64,000 nt of DNA, taken from assembly GCA_040768445.1 (NCBI GenBank), contig JAXGMV010000001.1, positions 372,001 to 436,000 on the forward strand, given 5' to 3'. Below are positions 9,453 to 17,704 of the stretch, piece by piece; the first letter of the stretch is position 1; every line of letters starts with the position of its first letter. The notes beneath the pieces were generated by a model. That model searched no databases. It was given only the letters and a program-made list of their open reading frames with translations, and had not been told where the DNA came from. The position numbers and the translations under genes are program-made. The stretch comes from JAXGMV01 sp040768445 (GTDB lineage: Bacteria > Chloroflexota > Anaerolineae > Anaerolineales > Anaerolineaceae).

Positions 9453-11381
9453 TTAAACCAACTTAATTGCGCCATTTAAAATGCTGTCTAACTTAGCCCT
9501 GGTCCTGGTATATTCCATGATCATCTTACGATACGACTGTCCCAGTACAATATCTCCCTGGTTAGAGATATCCTCCTGTAAGTAGCGCATTTGCAGCAGC
9601 TCCTCACTGATTCGGCGAGCCCGCAGCATCGCCATCGTGCGGATGAGATCATCAAGCAGTTTGTCCTGGAAGAGGGCTTCATTATTACCTGAAAGCTGGT
9701 CACCCAGCTCTCGTAAATCATCCGGCAGCGACTGGTCAATATACTGCAGTGGTTCCAATTCATCCTGCTCAAGTGATTGCTGCATTAATTTAAACAATAT
9801 TTGATGATCTGCCTGGTCAAAATCCTGAATGCTAACAGCGCCAAGGCCGGCACCTTGAAGGGCTCTGTTTAACAAATTAAGCAGTTCTGGGTCGCGGTAC
9901 AGGTAGCTCAAGCAGTGCCGCTCACGATCGCGCCACCAAGCTTGCGAATCCGGCTCGATAACCGATGTCTCTACCCCCTCCCGCCGTGGTGTGGAGCGGC
10001 GCGGTCTCGAGGTTTTTTCCCTCTGGGGAGAGATTCTCCAAGCGATAATTTTTTCATCTACTCCCAGGCCGCGTGCCAATTGTTGGGCATAATAGCTGCG
10101 CTCAACCTCGCCAGCTAAGTCCTTAATCAACGGTACCATTTGGTCAATAATGGCGCCTTTCGCCTTGGGATCAGTGACATTCTGGCTCACAAGCAGGGTA
10201 TCCATTACATGTTGAACAATTGGCTTGGCGTTCCCAATGATTGTTTTCCATGCCTGGGAATCTTCAAGGACAATTTCATCCGGGTCTTTATCTGCTGGCA
10301 GAGTCGTTACCCTGATGTCTGCCTGCAGCCGGCCTTCACTGCGGATAAGTCCATGAGAGTCAAAAATACCACCAGCGTCAGGTGTGATCTCTGCAGTACG
10401 GTCAAGTGACTGCCTGGCGAGCTCAAGACCACGCAGGGTGGCTTTTTCACCAGCCGCATCGGGGTCAAGCGCCAGGATAATGTTGCGCGTGAATCGCTTG
10501 AGTGTTCTGAACTGATGCTCATTGAGTGCAGTCCCCATCGGGGAGACAGCATTTTGATAACCAGCCTGATAAAGCCCAATTACGTCCATGTAACCTTCAA
10601 CGATAACCACCTGGTCTTCAGTACGAATGGTTTTGCGCGCCACATCCAGGCCGTACAGCAGCCGGCTCTTGTCAAACAGCACTGTTTGCGGCGAGTTTAA
10701 ATACTTGGGCACATCATCAACTGCCAGCGCTCGTGCACCGTAGCCGACCATTCCGCCCATGCTGTCTCTGATGGGAAACATCAGCCGGTTGCGAAAACGG
10801 TCAAATACCCGGTCGCTCTCCTGGTTTTCACTGAGCATACCAGTATCAAGCAGTTCCTGCCTGGTGTATCCTTTTTTGGTGAAGTAATTAAAAGCAGCGT
10901 CCCATTGACCGGGAGCATATCCAAGCCCGAAATCTTCGATGCTCTTCTGAGTAACGCCGCGTTTCACCAGGTATTCAAGTGCTGGCTTGCCGGCACTGGT
11001 GTTGAGCAGGTGATGTTGGTAAAAAATCACCGACTCTTCCAAAAGCGTCTTGAGCCTGTCTTTGAGTTCTTCGTGCTCTTTTTTCTCAGGGGTTTGCGGC
11101 TCAAGTTCAATGCCGGCTTTTTGTGCAAGGTACTGAAGAGCCTGCGGAAAATCCATGCCCTCTTTTTTCATCACATAGCGGAAGATATCACCGCCCTCGT
11201 TGCACTGGCCAAAACAGCGCCAGGTTCCGGAATCAGGGAAGACAGCAAAAGCCGGCGTTTTGGTATTTTCGTGAAACGGGCAGAAGCCGGTGTAATTTTT
11301 ACCGGTGCGACGCAGCTTGACAGTCTCTCCGACCAGGTCAACGATATCTATTCGGTCTTTTATTTCATCAATGACTGACAT
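9453..11381 (-). CDS. dnaG: DNA primase
   Basis: DnaG (642 aa) makes RNA primers for the replication fork. The N-terminal CHC2-type zinc-binding domain shows Cys34, His37 (CPFH), Cys56 and Cys60 (CFGQC). The TOPRIM catalytic core has VVIVEGYMDVIGLYQAG and, further on, ALDPDAAGEKA. The C-terminal part is the helicase-interaction region. An in-frame start 18 codons upstream exists. I chose the ATG at 11381 because the family begins SVIDEIKDRIDIVDLVG and GGAG lies five bases before it. It is directly upstream of rpoD; no rpsU gene is present. Confidence 0.95.
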   Translation of the reverse strand: MSVIDEIKDRIDIVDLVGETVKLRRTGKNYTGFCPFHENTKTPAFAVFPDSGTWRCFGQCNEGGDIFRYVMKKEGMDFPQALQYLAQKAGIELEPQTPEKKEHEELKDRLKTLLEESVIFYQHHLLNTSAGKPALEYLVKRGVTQKSIEDFGLGYAPGQWDAAFNYFTKKGYTRQELLDTGMLSENQESDRVFDRFRNRLMFPIRDSMGGMVGYGARALAVDDVPKYLNSPQTVLFDKSRLLYGLDVARKTIRTEDQVVIVEGYMDVIGLYQAGYQNAVSPMGTALNEHQFRTLKRFTRNIILALDPDAAGEKATLRGLELARQSLDRTAEITPDAGGIFDSHGLIRSEGRLQADIRVTTLPADKDPDEIVLEDSQAWKTIIGNAKPIVQHVMDTLLVSQNVTDPKAKGAIIDQMVPLIKDLAGEVERSYYAQQLARGLGVDEKIIAWRISPQREKTSRPRRSTPRREGVETSVIEPDSQAWWRDRERHCLSYLYRDPELLNLLNRALQGAGLGAVSIQDFDQADHQILFKLMQQSLEQDELEPLQYIDQSLPDDLRELGDQLSGNNEALFQDKLLDDLIRTMAMLRARRISEELLQMRYLQEDISNQGDIVLGQSYRKMIMEYTRTRAKLDSILNGAIKLV

Positions 11382-11459
11382 AAGACTCCACTTGTAAACA
11401 AATTTTACATTAAGAATGAAAACACATACCGGCAATACTAAATGGAATTATCGGCAATG

Positions 11460-11492
11460 AAAAAAACTGCCCTGCTGTACTGGCAGGGCAGT
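11460..11492 (-). terminator. rho-independent terminator after glyQS
   Basis: On the minus strand a perfect 10-bp stem (ACTGCCCTGC with its complement, 7-base loop) is followed directly by a run of Ts. It lies 19 bases beyond the glyQS stop codon and before dnaG, so dnaG-rpoD probably has its own promoter. Confidence 0.85.
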
Positions 11493-11510
11493 GAAATACG
11501 CAAGTGCCTG

Positions 11511-14500
11511 TTAAAACCCTTCCAACAGCGAAAAGTCACCACACATTGCCGGCATTTGAGCAATTTTCTGCAAAAGACCCAGGCGGTTGCGACGTACAGA
11601 CTCATCTTCAGCCATTACCAGCACTTCATCAAAGAAGCGAGTGATTGCCGGCATAAGAGGCAGGAACCTGTCAAAGAAATCACTGACAGAAGAAGGACTG
11701 GCATTCTGCGTTTCAGCCGCCATCACCGCACGGTAAAGGTCTCTTTCAGCAGCTTCAACCAAATAGCTTTCATCCACTGGATACTGCTGCTCCAGGTCGC
11801 GAGTGATGCGGACGCAGCGTGAGTAAGCCGGTAGGATTTGATCCCAGTCACTGCGTGCGGTGATCTTAGATAATTCTTTTACTCCGCGCAGGCTTGCAGC
11901 CGGGTTGGCTGCCTGTCGGGCGCAGATGGCATCAACAATGTCATAACGGTACCCCTGCTCTATCAGTAGACTCCGTAGCCTGCCAGTGATGAACGCCATG
12001 CACTCATGCAAATTGGTTTGGCTCACTTCAATCGGCTGCTGTTCTGCCGCCATGGCAAGCGAATCAGCCAGGTCAAGCTCAAGATCCTTTTCCATCAACA
12101 TCTGAACCAATCCAAGCGCTGTTCTGCGCTGGGCAAAGGGATCCTTGGCACCGGTTGGAGCCAGTCCGGCTGCAAACAAACCAACTAACGAGTCCAACCT
12201 GTCGGCCAGTCCAACCAGCAGACCCGGCATTGAATCAGCGGTACGGTCGCCAGTTGTACGCGGCAGGTAATGCTCAAAAATGGCATCAGCCACCTGTGGG
12301 GTCTCACCGGAATTCAAAGCATAATAACGTCCCATGATGCCCTGCACGGATGTCATTTCGATCACCATATTGGTTACCAGGTCGGCCTTGCACAGGTGCG
12401 CAGCTCGTAAGGCAGTTCCTTTTTCATCTGCATTTAGCTCAAATTTTTCTGCCAGCTTTCCGGTCAGGGTTTCAATCCTGGCTGTTTTATCCAGCATCGA
12501 ACCGAGTTTGAACTGGAAGATCAGTGTCCCCAGCCGGGGCAGGAAATCCTCAAGCTTCTTCTGCGAGTCTTCAGCAATAAAAAAGGCTGCATCAGCAAAG
12601 CGGGCGCCCAATACCAGGTTATTGCCATCAATGACCACGTCAAGGTGTTGAGAACCGCCATTACGCACACCGATGTAATACGGCAGCAGCTCTCCATTAG
12701 TAGACCAAACCGGGAAGTAGCGCTGGTGTTTCTGCATAACAGAAACCAGTACGTCCTGCGGCAGGCTCAAGCGCTCGGGGTCGAAACTACCCCTGAACGC
12801 AGTTGGTGCCTCAATCAACTGCATAACCTCGTCCAACAGCTTATCGGAAATAGTACCATGCCCGTTGACTTCGGATATCAAGGGCTGGATCTGTGAAATG
12901 ATGGTCTGGCGCCGCTTCTCGGGGTCAAGTATTATGCCTTCTTTATCCATATGTGCAAAATAATCAGCGGCTGATGAGACAACAAAACTACCTAAGACAT
13001 CATCAAATGCAGCATTGGCATCGCCATTATGGAAGCGCAGTCCCCGGCTGAGATTGGCGGCTTTCAAACCGGCAAATTCAAACGTGATAACATGCTTTCC
13101 GTATAATGCCAGCAGCCAACGGATGGGACGGGAGAATGATACATTGCTGTCATTCCAGCGCATGGGCTTCTCAAAATGCAGGCTGTTGATCAACTGCGGC
13201 AGTGCTTCGGCCAGCACATCAAGTGTGCTTTTACCCGCCTCATGCACGCTGGCAACCGCGTACTGTCCGCCATCAATTTCGCGGACAGTCAGGCTCTCAA
13301 CCGGCACCCCACGTGATTTAGCAAATCCGGCAGCAGCGGGTGTAGAGCTGCCATCCGGACTAAAAGCACGGCTGGCAGGCGGTCCTTTGACATCCACTTC
13401 CAGATCAGCTTGCCGGCTTGCCAGGGACTCTACATAAACGACCAGGCGCCTGGGCGTGCCATAGATTTTTAATCCCGTGTACTCCAGCCGCAATTCAGCC
13501 AGGAGAGCAGGTGCTTTCTGGGTTAACTGTTCAATTGCAGACTGTAAATCGCCTGCAGGCAGTTCCTCGGTGCCAATTTCAAACAGCAGTGAGTCAACCG
13601 CAGCATCTGTTGAATCAACTACAGCGGCAGGCTTTTCGACATCATAAGCCTTGAGTTTATTGGCGGCACTGTTCAGCATGGGGAAGCCCAGCTCAGTACG
13701 TTGGGCGACATAGGCTTCAGCCGTCTTGCGGGAAAGGTCACGCATTTTGCGGAAGAAAGCCTGGCGTTCTGTCACGCCGATGGCGCCGCGCGTATCCAGG
13801 ACATTAAAGGCATGCGAACACTTTAAGATGTAATCATGAGCTGGCAGTACCAACCCCTTTTCCAGCGCCCGGCGCGCCTCTGCTTCAAACAGGTTATACT
13901 GCTGGCGCACATTCTCAACATCTGCTTCTTCAAAATAATAGCGGCTGTGCTCGCGTTCGCCCTGCAAATTCACAGCGCCGTAATTAATATCGGTAGACCA
14001 TTGAATGTCAGTGAAGTGATGCACTCTCTGCAAAGGCATGGCAATGCGCTCTAATCCATAAGTGATCTCAACCGAGACTGGATCAAGCTGAAAACCGCCT
14101 CCCTGCTGGAAGTAAGTGAATTGGGTAATCTCCTGGCCATCCAGCCACACTTCCCATCCAAGCCCCCATGAACCAAGCGCTGGCGATTCCCAGTTGTCCT
14201 CAACAAAGCGAATATCGTGTCTGGCCGGGTCAATGCCCAGTGCCCGCAGGGACTGCAGATAGAGCTCCTGAGGGTTACCCGGGTCCGGTTTGAGGATGAC
14301 CTGGTACTGGTAATGTTGCTGCAGGCGGTACGGGTTTTCGCCATAACGGCCATCATCCGGCCGGATGGTCGGCTCGACATAGGCCACGCGCCAGGGTTCA
14401 GGGCCAAGGACTCGCAGGAAGGTGGCCGGGTTCATCGTGCCGGCACCAACCTGGGTGTAATATGGCTGCCAGATCAGGCAGCCTTTCTCAGACCAGAATC

Positions 14501-14546
14501 GGTGTAAGTTTAAAATCATGGATTGAAAATCAATCGGTTTTTCCAT
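11511..14546 (-). CDS. glyQS: glycyl-tRNA synthetase, fused alpha and beta chains
   Basis: One 1011-residue polypeptide carries both chains of the bacterial tetrameric-type glycyl-tRNA synthetase. Residues of about 1-290 are the catalytic alpha part (QPYYTQVGAGTMNPATFLR, VAYVEPTIRPDDGRYGENPY). After a linker near residue 300-320, the beta part starts with LLFEIGTEELPAGDL and includes FSRPIRWLLALYG and MQKHQRYFP. The C-terminal 100 residues resemble a DALR-like anticodon-binding domain. In most bacteria glyQ and glyS are separate genes; fused forms are known in a few lineages. The ATG at 14546 has GGGAG five bases upstream. A TTG five codons earlier overlaps that ribosome-binding site and was rejected. 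Confidence 0.95.
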   Translation of the reverse strand: MEKPIDFQSMILNLHRFWSEKGCLIWQPYYTQVGAGTMNPATFLRVLGPEPWRVAYVEPTIRPDDGRYGENPYRLQQHYQYQVILKPDPGNPQELYLQSLRALGIDPARHDIRFVEDNWESPALGSWGLGWEVWLDGQEITQFTYFQQGGGFQLDPVSVEITYGLERIAMPLQRVHHFTDIQWSTDINYGAVNLQGEREHSRYYFEEADVENVRQQYNLFEAEARRALEKGLVLPAHDYILKCSHAFNVLDTRGAIGVTERQAFFRKMRDLSRKTAEAYVAQRTELGFPMLNSAANKLKAYDVEKPAAVVDSTDAAVDSLLFEIGTEELPAGDLQSAIEQLTQKAPALLAELRLEYTGLKIYGTPRRLVVYVESLASRQADLEVDVKGPPASRAFSPDGSSTPAAAGFAKSRGVPVESLTVREIDGGQYAVASVHEAGKSTLDVLAEALPQLINSLHFEKPMRWNDSNVSFSRPIRWLLALYGKHVITFEFAGLKAANLSRGLRFHNGDANAAFDDVLGSFVVSSAADYFAHMDKEGIILDPEKRRQTIISQIQPLISEVNGHGTISDKLLDEVMQLIEAPTAFRGSFDPERLSLPQDVLVSVMQKHQRYFPVWSTNGELLPYYIGVRNGGSQHLDVVIDGNNLVLGARFADAAFFIAEDSQKKLEDFLPRLGTLIFQFKLGSMLDKTARIETLTGKLAEKFELNADEKGTALRAAHLCKADLVTNMVIEMTSVQGIMGRYYALNSGETPQVADAIFEHYLPRTTGDRTADSMPGLLVGLADRLDSLVGLFAAGLAPTGAKDPFAQRRTALGLVQMLMEKDLELDLADSLAMAAEQQPIEVSQTNLHECMAFITGRLRSLLIEQGYRYDIVDAICARQAANPAASLRGVKELSKITARSDWDQILPAYSRCVRITRDLEQQYPVDESYLVEAAERDLYRAVMAAETQNASPSSVSDFFDRFLPLMPAITRFFDEVLVMAEDESVRRNRLGLLQKIAQMPAMCGDFSLLEGF

Positions 14547-14581
14547 GCAGGCTCCCAACAAGTGTACTGAAATCGCTTTGA

Positions 14582-14590
14582 ATTATACCA
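14582..14590 (-). promoter_or_regulatory. extended -10 promoter for glyQS
   Basis: The minus strand reads TGGTATAAT, a perfect extended -10 element (TGn plus TATAAT), 35 bases before the glyQS start. No convincing -35 box is present, which is normal for extended -10 promoters. Confidence 0.5.
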
Positions 14591-14683
14591 ACAGTGCCAA
14601 CATCCTGCGGCAGTAATGCCTGCGCCTGCAGGTATATCAAGCTCATCGGTTAATTTTTATAGGTAAGAAATAATTCTATGAGG

Positions 14684-14689
14684 TATAAT
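14684..14689 (+). promoter_or_regulatory. candidate -10 box for the lipid kinase operon
   Basis: Perfect TATAAT in the 241-base divergent spacer, 98 bases before the lipid kinase start. No clear -35 hexamer was found. Confidence 0.35.
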
Positions 14690-14787
14690 CGCAGAGTTAT
14701 TACACTTGAGCATGCATCCTTTTCTTTTCACACGTGTTTATTTGATAGACAAAACAAAGCCTTTTAGGTGGAGGACTATTTATATTC

Positions 14788-15726
14788 ATGGCCACACATA
14801 AATTAATCATTAATCCAATTGCCAACAAAGGCGGCGCAGCCGCCTTGATACCAGATATTGAAGCTGAACTGGATAAATACCAGGTTGATTACGATATTGA
14901 TCTCACCCAGTACCCCTGGCATGCCGCAGAGATTACCAGTCAGGCGATTGCCGAGGGATTTTCCACGGTGGTTGCCATAGGCGGTGATGGCACCGTCAAT
15001 GAAGTCTTAAACGGCATCATGCTGGCACAAAAAGCTGGCCACGGTACAGCAAAAATGGGCGTCATTCCCATCGGGCGCGGCAATGATTTCTCCTTCAGCA
15101 TGGGTGTTCCGCAAACGCTTAGCGAGAGCTGTGCTGCCCTGGCAGCTAACGAAACCAGGACAATTGATGTGGGCTTCCTCAAAGGTGGTCTTTACCCTGA
15201 AGGCCGCTACTTCGGCAATGGTGTCGGGATTGGTTTTGATGCTATGGTTGGGTTTCTTGCTCACCAGGGCAAACTGACCGGTTTTATGGGCTACCTGGTG
15301 GCAGCCATTAAAACCATTTACCTGTTCTTCCCTGCGCCTGTGATGGAGATTGTGTTTGACGGTGAGACGCTCACCGCGCCAGCGCTGATGGTTTCCATTA
15401 TGAACGGTGTGCGCATGGGCGGTGGTTTCATGATGGCACCCAAGGGCATCTCTAATGACGGTCTGTTTGACCTGACAATTGCCCGTGCAGTCAACCGGAT
15501 GGAGACCTTTAAACTTATCCCGCGTTTCATCAAAGGCGACCAGGAATCCCATCCGGCCATTCACATGAAGAAGTCCAGTAAAGTGGTTGTGCGAGCCCTC
15601 GAAGGCACGCTGCCAATACACGCAGATGGAGAAACAATTTGTGTGGAATGTGGTGAGATTGAGGTTGAGATAATGCCAAACAAAATTGATCTCATCGTCC
15701 GCCACGACCTGATTCCAAATAAATAA
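14788..15726 (+). CDS. diacylglycerol kinase / YegS-family lipid kinase
   Basis: A 312-residue soluble lipid kinase of the DagK/YegS family, which phosphorylates diacylglycerol or a related lipid with ATP. KLIINPIANKGGA opens the N-terminal domain, the nucleotide-binding GGDGTVNEVLNGI lies near residues 70-82, and GRGNDFSFSMGVP follows. The second domain includes FGNGVGIGFDA and the C-terminal IHADGE motif. AGGTGGAGG lies upstream of the ATG. The stop overlaps the start of the next gene by one base (TAATG), so the two are coupled. With an acyltransferase next to it, a role in phospholipid turnover or synthesis is likely. The exact substrate cannot be read from sequence. Confidence 0.88.
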   Translation: MATHKLIINPIANKGGAAALIPDIEAELDKYQVDYDIDLTQYPWHAAEITSQAIAEGFSTVVAIGGDGTVNEVLNGIMLAQKAGHGTAKMGVIPIGRGNDFSFSMGVPQTLSESCAALAANETRTIDVGFLKGGLYPEGRYFGNGVGIGFDAMVGFLAHQGKLTGFMGYLVAAIKTIYLFFPAPVMEIVFDGETLTAPALMVSIMNGVRMGGGFMMAPKGISNDGLFDLTIARAVNRMETFKLIPRFIKGDQESHPAIHMKKSSKVVVRALEGTLPIHADGETICVECGEIEVEIMPNKIDLIVRHDLIPNK

Positions 15727-16448
15727 TGAAAAATATTCTCTACCATCTTGTCACCAGGATCGTAAAAATCATTTTTGAAATCACCTGCAGGATTGATAAA
15801 TCTCAACTGCACAAGGTCCCGCCTGCCGGACCATTGGTGGTTCTGGCAAATCATATCAACTTCCTTGAGGCGCCGGTGATCTACACCCAGCTTTATCCGA
15901 GGAAGATGACCGGTCTGGCAAAAATTGAGAGTTGGAAAAACCCCGTGCTGCGTGTGCTGTTCAATTTATGGGACATCATCCCAATTGAAAGAGGTACGGT
16001 TGATAATCAGGCATTTGACCAAATGCGCAAAGCATTGGGTGAAGGTAAAATCCTGGCAGTGGCACCTGAAGGTACACGCAGCAAGGATGGAAAACTTCAG
16101 AGAGGGTATCCTGGTATCACCCTTTTGAATGCGCGCGTCAAAGCCCCCATTCTGCCATTGGTGCACTACGGCGGTGAATCCTACTGGACTAATCTAAAAA
16201 AGTTGAAACGCACCGATTTCAATATCGTTGTCGGCACACCTTTTACCATTGACTTCAACGGACAGTCATTAAACCGCGACATCCTCAGGCAGGTAACAGA
16301 TGAGCTGATGTACCAGATGGCTGCCCTCCTGCCGCCTGAATATCGCGGTTATTACAGCGACCTGAGCCAGGCGACTGAGACCTATCTGCGATTTGAGAAT
16401 GGTTCAGTCAGCAACCTTGAGCGCGCACGGCAAACGCCTTCCGGCTGA
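15726..16448 (+). CDS. 1-acyl-glycerol-3-phosphate acyltransferase family (PlsC-like)
   Basis: A 240-residue acyltransferase of the PlsC/LPLAT family, which transfers acyl groups to lysophosphatidate-type acceptors at the inner membrane. The catalytic box is ANHINFLE, an HX4E variant of the usual HX4D. The substrate-binding boxes are IIPIERG and APEGTRSKDG, and PILPLVHYGG is the fourth block. The replacement of Asp by Glu in the catalytic motif is a real deviation and may alter activity or substrate. The gene is coupled to the preceding lipid kinase by a one-base overlap and followed by terminators. Confidence 0.85.
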   Translation: MKNILYHLVTRIVKIIFEITCRIDKSQLHKVPPAGPLVVLANHINFLEAPVIYTQLYPRKMTGLAKIESWKNPVLRVLFNLWDIIPIERGTVDNQAFDQMRKALGEGKILAVAPEGTRSKDGKLQRGYPGITLLNARVKAPILPLVHYGGESYWTNLKKLKRTDFNIVVGTPFTIDFNGQSLNRDILRQVTDELMYQMAALLPPEYRGYYSDLSQATETYLRFENGSVSNLERARQTPSG

Positions 16449-16478
16449 TAATATCTGTTTATCAGGCTAGTTTTTTTT
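16445..16478 (+). terminator. first terminator after the acyltransferase gene
   Basis: A 7-bp stem CTGATAA/TTATCAG with a 7-base loop, then five bases and eight Ts. The left arm contains the TGA stop codon of the acyltransferase. Confidence 0.6.
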
Positions 16479-16484
16479 GGGAGA

Positions 16485-17261
16485 TTAACCACCATTAGCT
16501 GGTGGTTTTTTTACATCACGTAAGAAATCCACAGTATTGATGTGTCGTTCAAGGGTGTAGGAGAAGTACGCCTGCATCAACTGCTCCATCTCCTCCTTAA
16601 CTTGCGGTGATGGATGAGCTTTTAAGGCGGCGTTGTAATTGCTGCGTTGAAAGTGGCGCAGATATCTCAACGCCTCCATCGAGATCGGCTTGACAGGCTG
16701 GGTATGTGCCCCGCAGCGTGGACACACAACACCGCCGATCAGGAATGAAAAATATTGATCCTCTGGTTGAATTTCAGCCTCGCAGGATACGCACGAGAAT
16801 AATTCCGGTCTGAAACCGAGAAGATCAAGCAGTCTGATCTCGTAATACCGCACTGACAGGAAAGGATCATCTTCCTGGTTGATCCTGCCAAAGGTCTCTA
16901 CCAACAGTTTGTAGAGCTGGTAATTGCTGCCTTCCTCGGGGGTAAAACGATCCAGTAGTTCAATCACATACGAGGCATAACCGGTTTTTACAAGGTCAGC
17001 TTTGATGGGCAAAAACGGGTTGATTGTTTCAACCTGTGTCACTATCCACAGGTCTCGCCCATAAGCCAGCAGTAAGGTCACCTGGGAAAGCGGCTGCAGA
17101 TGCCCTGCCTTACGAGATTTCAACCGCCTTGCCCCCTTGACGATCGCCCGCAGCTTGCCATGCTCTCGGCTGTATAGAAAAATCAGCCTGTCGGCTTCTC
17201 CCCAATCCTTCTGCCGCAGGATAATCGCTTCAGTCCTGAGCGATCTCTCTCGTGAAGGCAT
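16485..17261 (-). CDS. recO: DNA repair protein RecO
   Basis: RecO (258 aa) loads RecA onto single-stranded DNA together with RecR in recombinational repair. The N-terminal OB fold begins with EAIILRQKDWGEADRLIFL and contains GKLRAIVKGARR. A four-cysteine zinc site is visible as SCVSC and CPRC about 23 residues apart. The helical domain holds LRYLRHFQRS. It is convergent with the acyltransferase gene, and its last codons double as part of the opposing terminator hairpin. It lies 35 bases downstream of cdd. Confidence 0.92.
   Translation of the reverse strand: MPSRERSLRTEAIILRQKDWGEADRLIFLYSREHGKLRAIVKGARRLKSRKAGHLQPLSQVTLLLAYGRDLWIVTQVETINPFLPIKADLVKTGYASYVIELLDRFTPEEGSNYQLYKLLVETFGRINQEDDPFLSVRYYEIRLLDLLGFRPELFSCVSCEAEIQPEDQYFSFLIGGVVCPRCGAHTQPVKPISMEALRYLRHFQRSNYNAALKAHPSPQVKEEMEQLMQAYFSYTLERHINTVDFLRDVKKPPANGG
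16487..16512 (+). terminator. second terminator, overlapping the recO 3' end
   Basis: A perfect 8-bp stem AACCACCA/TGGTGGTT with a 5-base loop and a run of seven Ts on the plus strand. It lies inside the last codons and stop codon of recO. Confidence 0.85.
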
Positions 17262-17296
17262 AATATTAACGGTTAGACAGTGTCAAGGCTCGAGCG

Positions 17297-17704
17297 TTAC
17301 TCTGCCAGGTCTGCCGGTGTAAACGCTTTTGGCAGAAGTTCATTGAGACTGCACTCATAGGTCACATTAGCATCTTTATCAATGCCTATGACATGCAGGT
17401 CCAGACCAAACTCAGCCATCACCTGTCGGCACACACCGCAGGGAGAACCGCCGTTGTCAGATGCCACGGCAATGGCCACAAACTGCCGTTCGCCTTCGGA
17501 TACCGCCTTAAAGACAGCTACACGTTCTGCACACACGGTAGGCGAATAGCTGGCGTTTTCAATGTTGACGCCGTCATAAATCCTCCCAGAGGCGCTCAGC
17601 AAAGCCGCACCAACCCGGTAGCCAGAGTAAGGGACATATGCCCATTCCCTAACCTGCAGCGCGGTCTGAATCAATTTTTCACGAACTTCACTACTCAAAT
17701 CCAT
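17297..17704 (-). CDS. cdd: cytidine deaminase
   Basis: A 135-residue cytidine deaminase, which converts (deoxy)cytidine to (deoxy)uridine in pyrimidine salvage. The zinc site is formed by CAERVAVFKA (Cys in place of the His used by the dimeric E. coli enzyme, as in the small tetrameric enzymes) and PCGVCRQ. YVPYSGYRVGAALL and NIENASYSPTVCAER are also diagnostic. An earlier in-frame start exists, but the ATG at 17704 has GGAGGAG in front and fits the family length. The start overlaps the end of the upstream CorC-type gene by 14 bases. Confidence 0.95.
   Translation of the reverse strand: MDLSSEVREKLIQTALQVREWAYVPYSGYRVGAALLSASGRIYDGVNIENASYSPTVCAERVAVFKAVSEGERQFVAIAVASDNGGSPCGVCRQVMAEFGLDLHVIGIDKDANVTYECSLNELLPKAFTPADLAE

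Noticed and set aside
15007..15705. Open frame of 232 codons antisense to the lipid kinase
   Set aside because: Contained in a real gene on the other strand, with His/Asn-rich, low-order translation.
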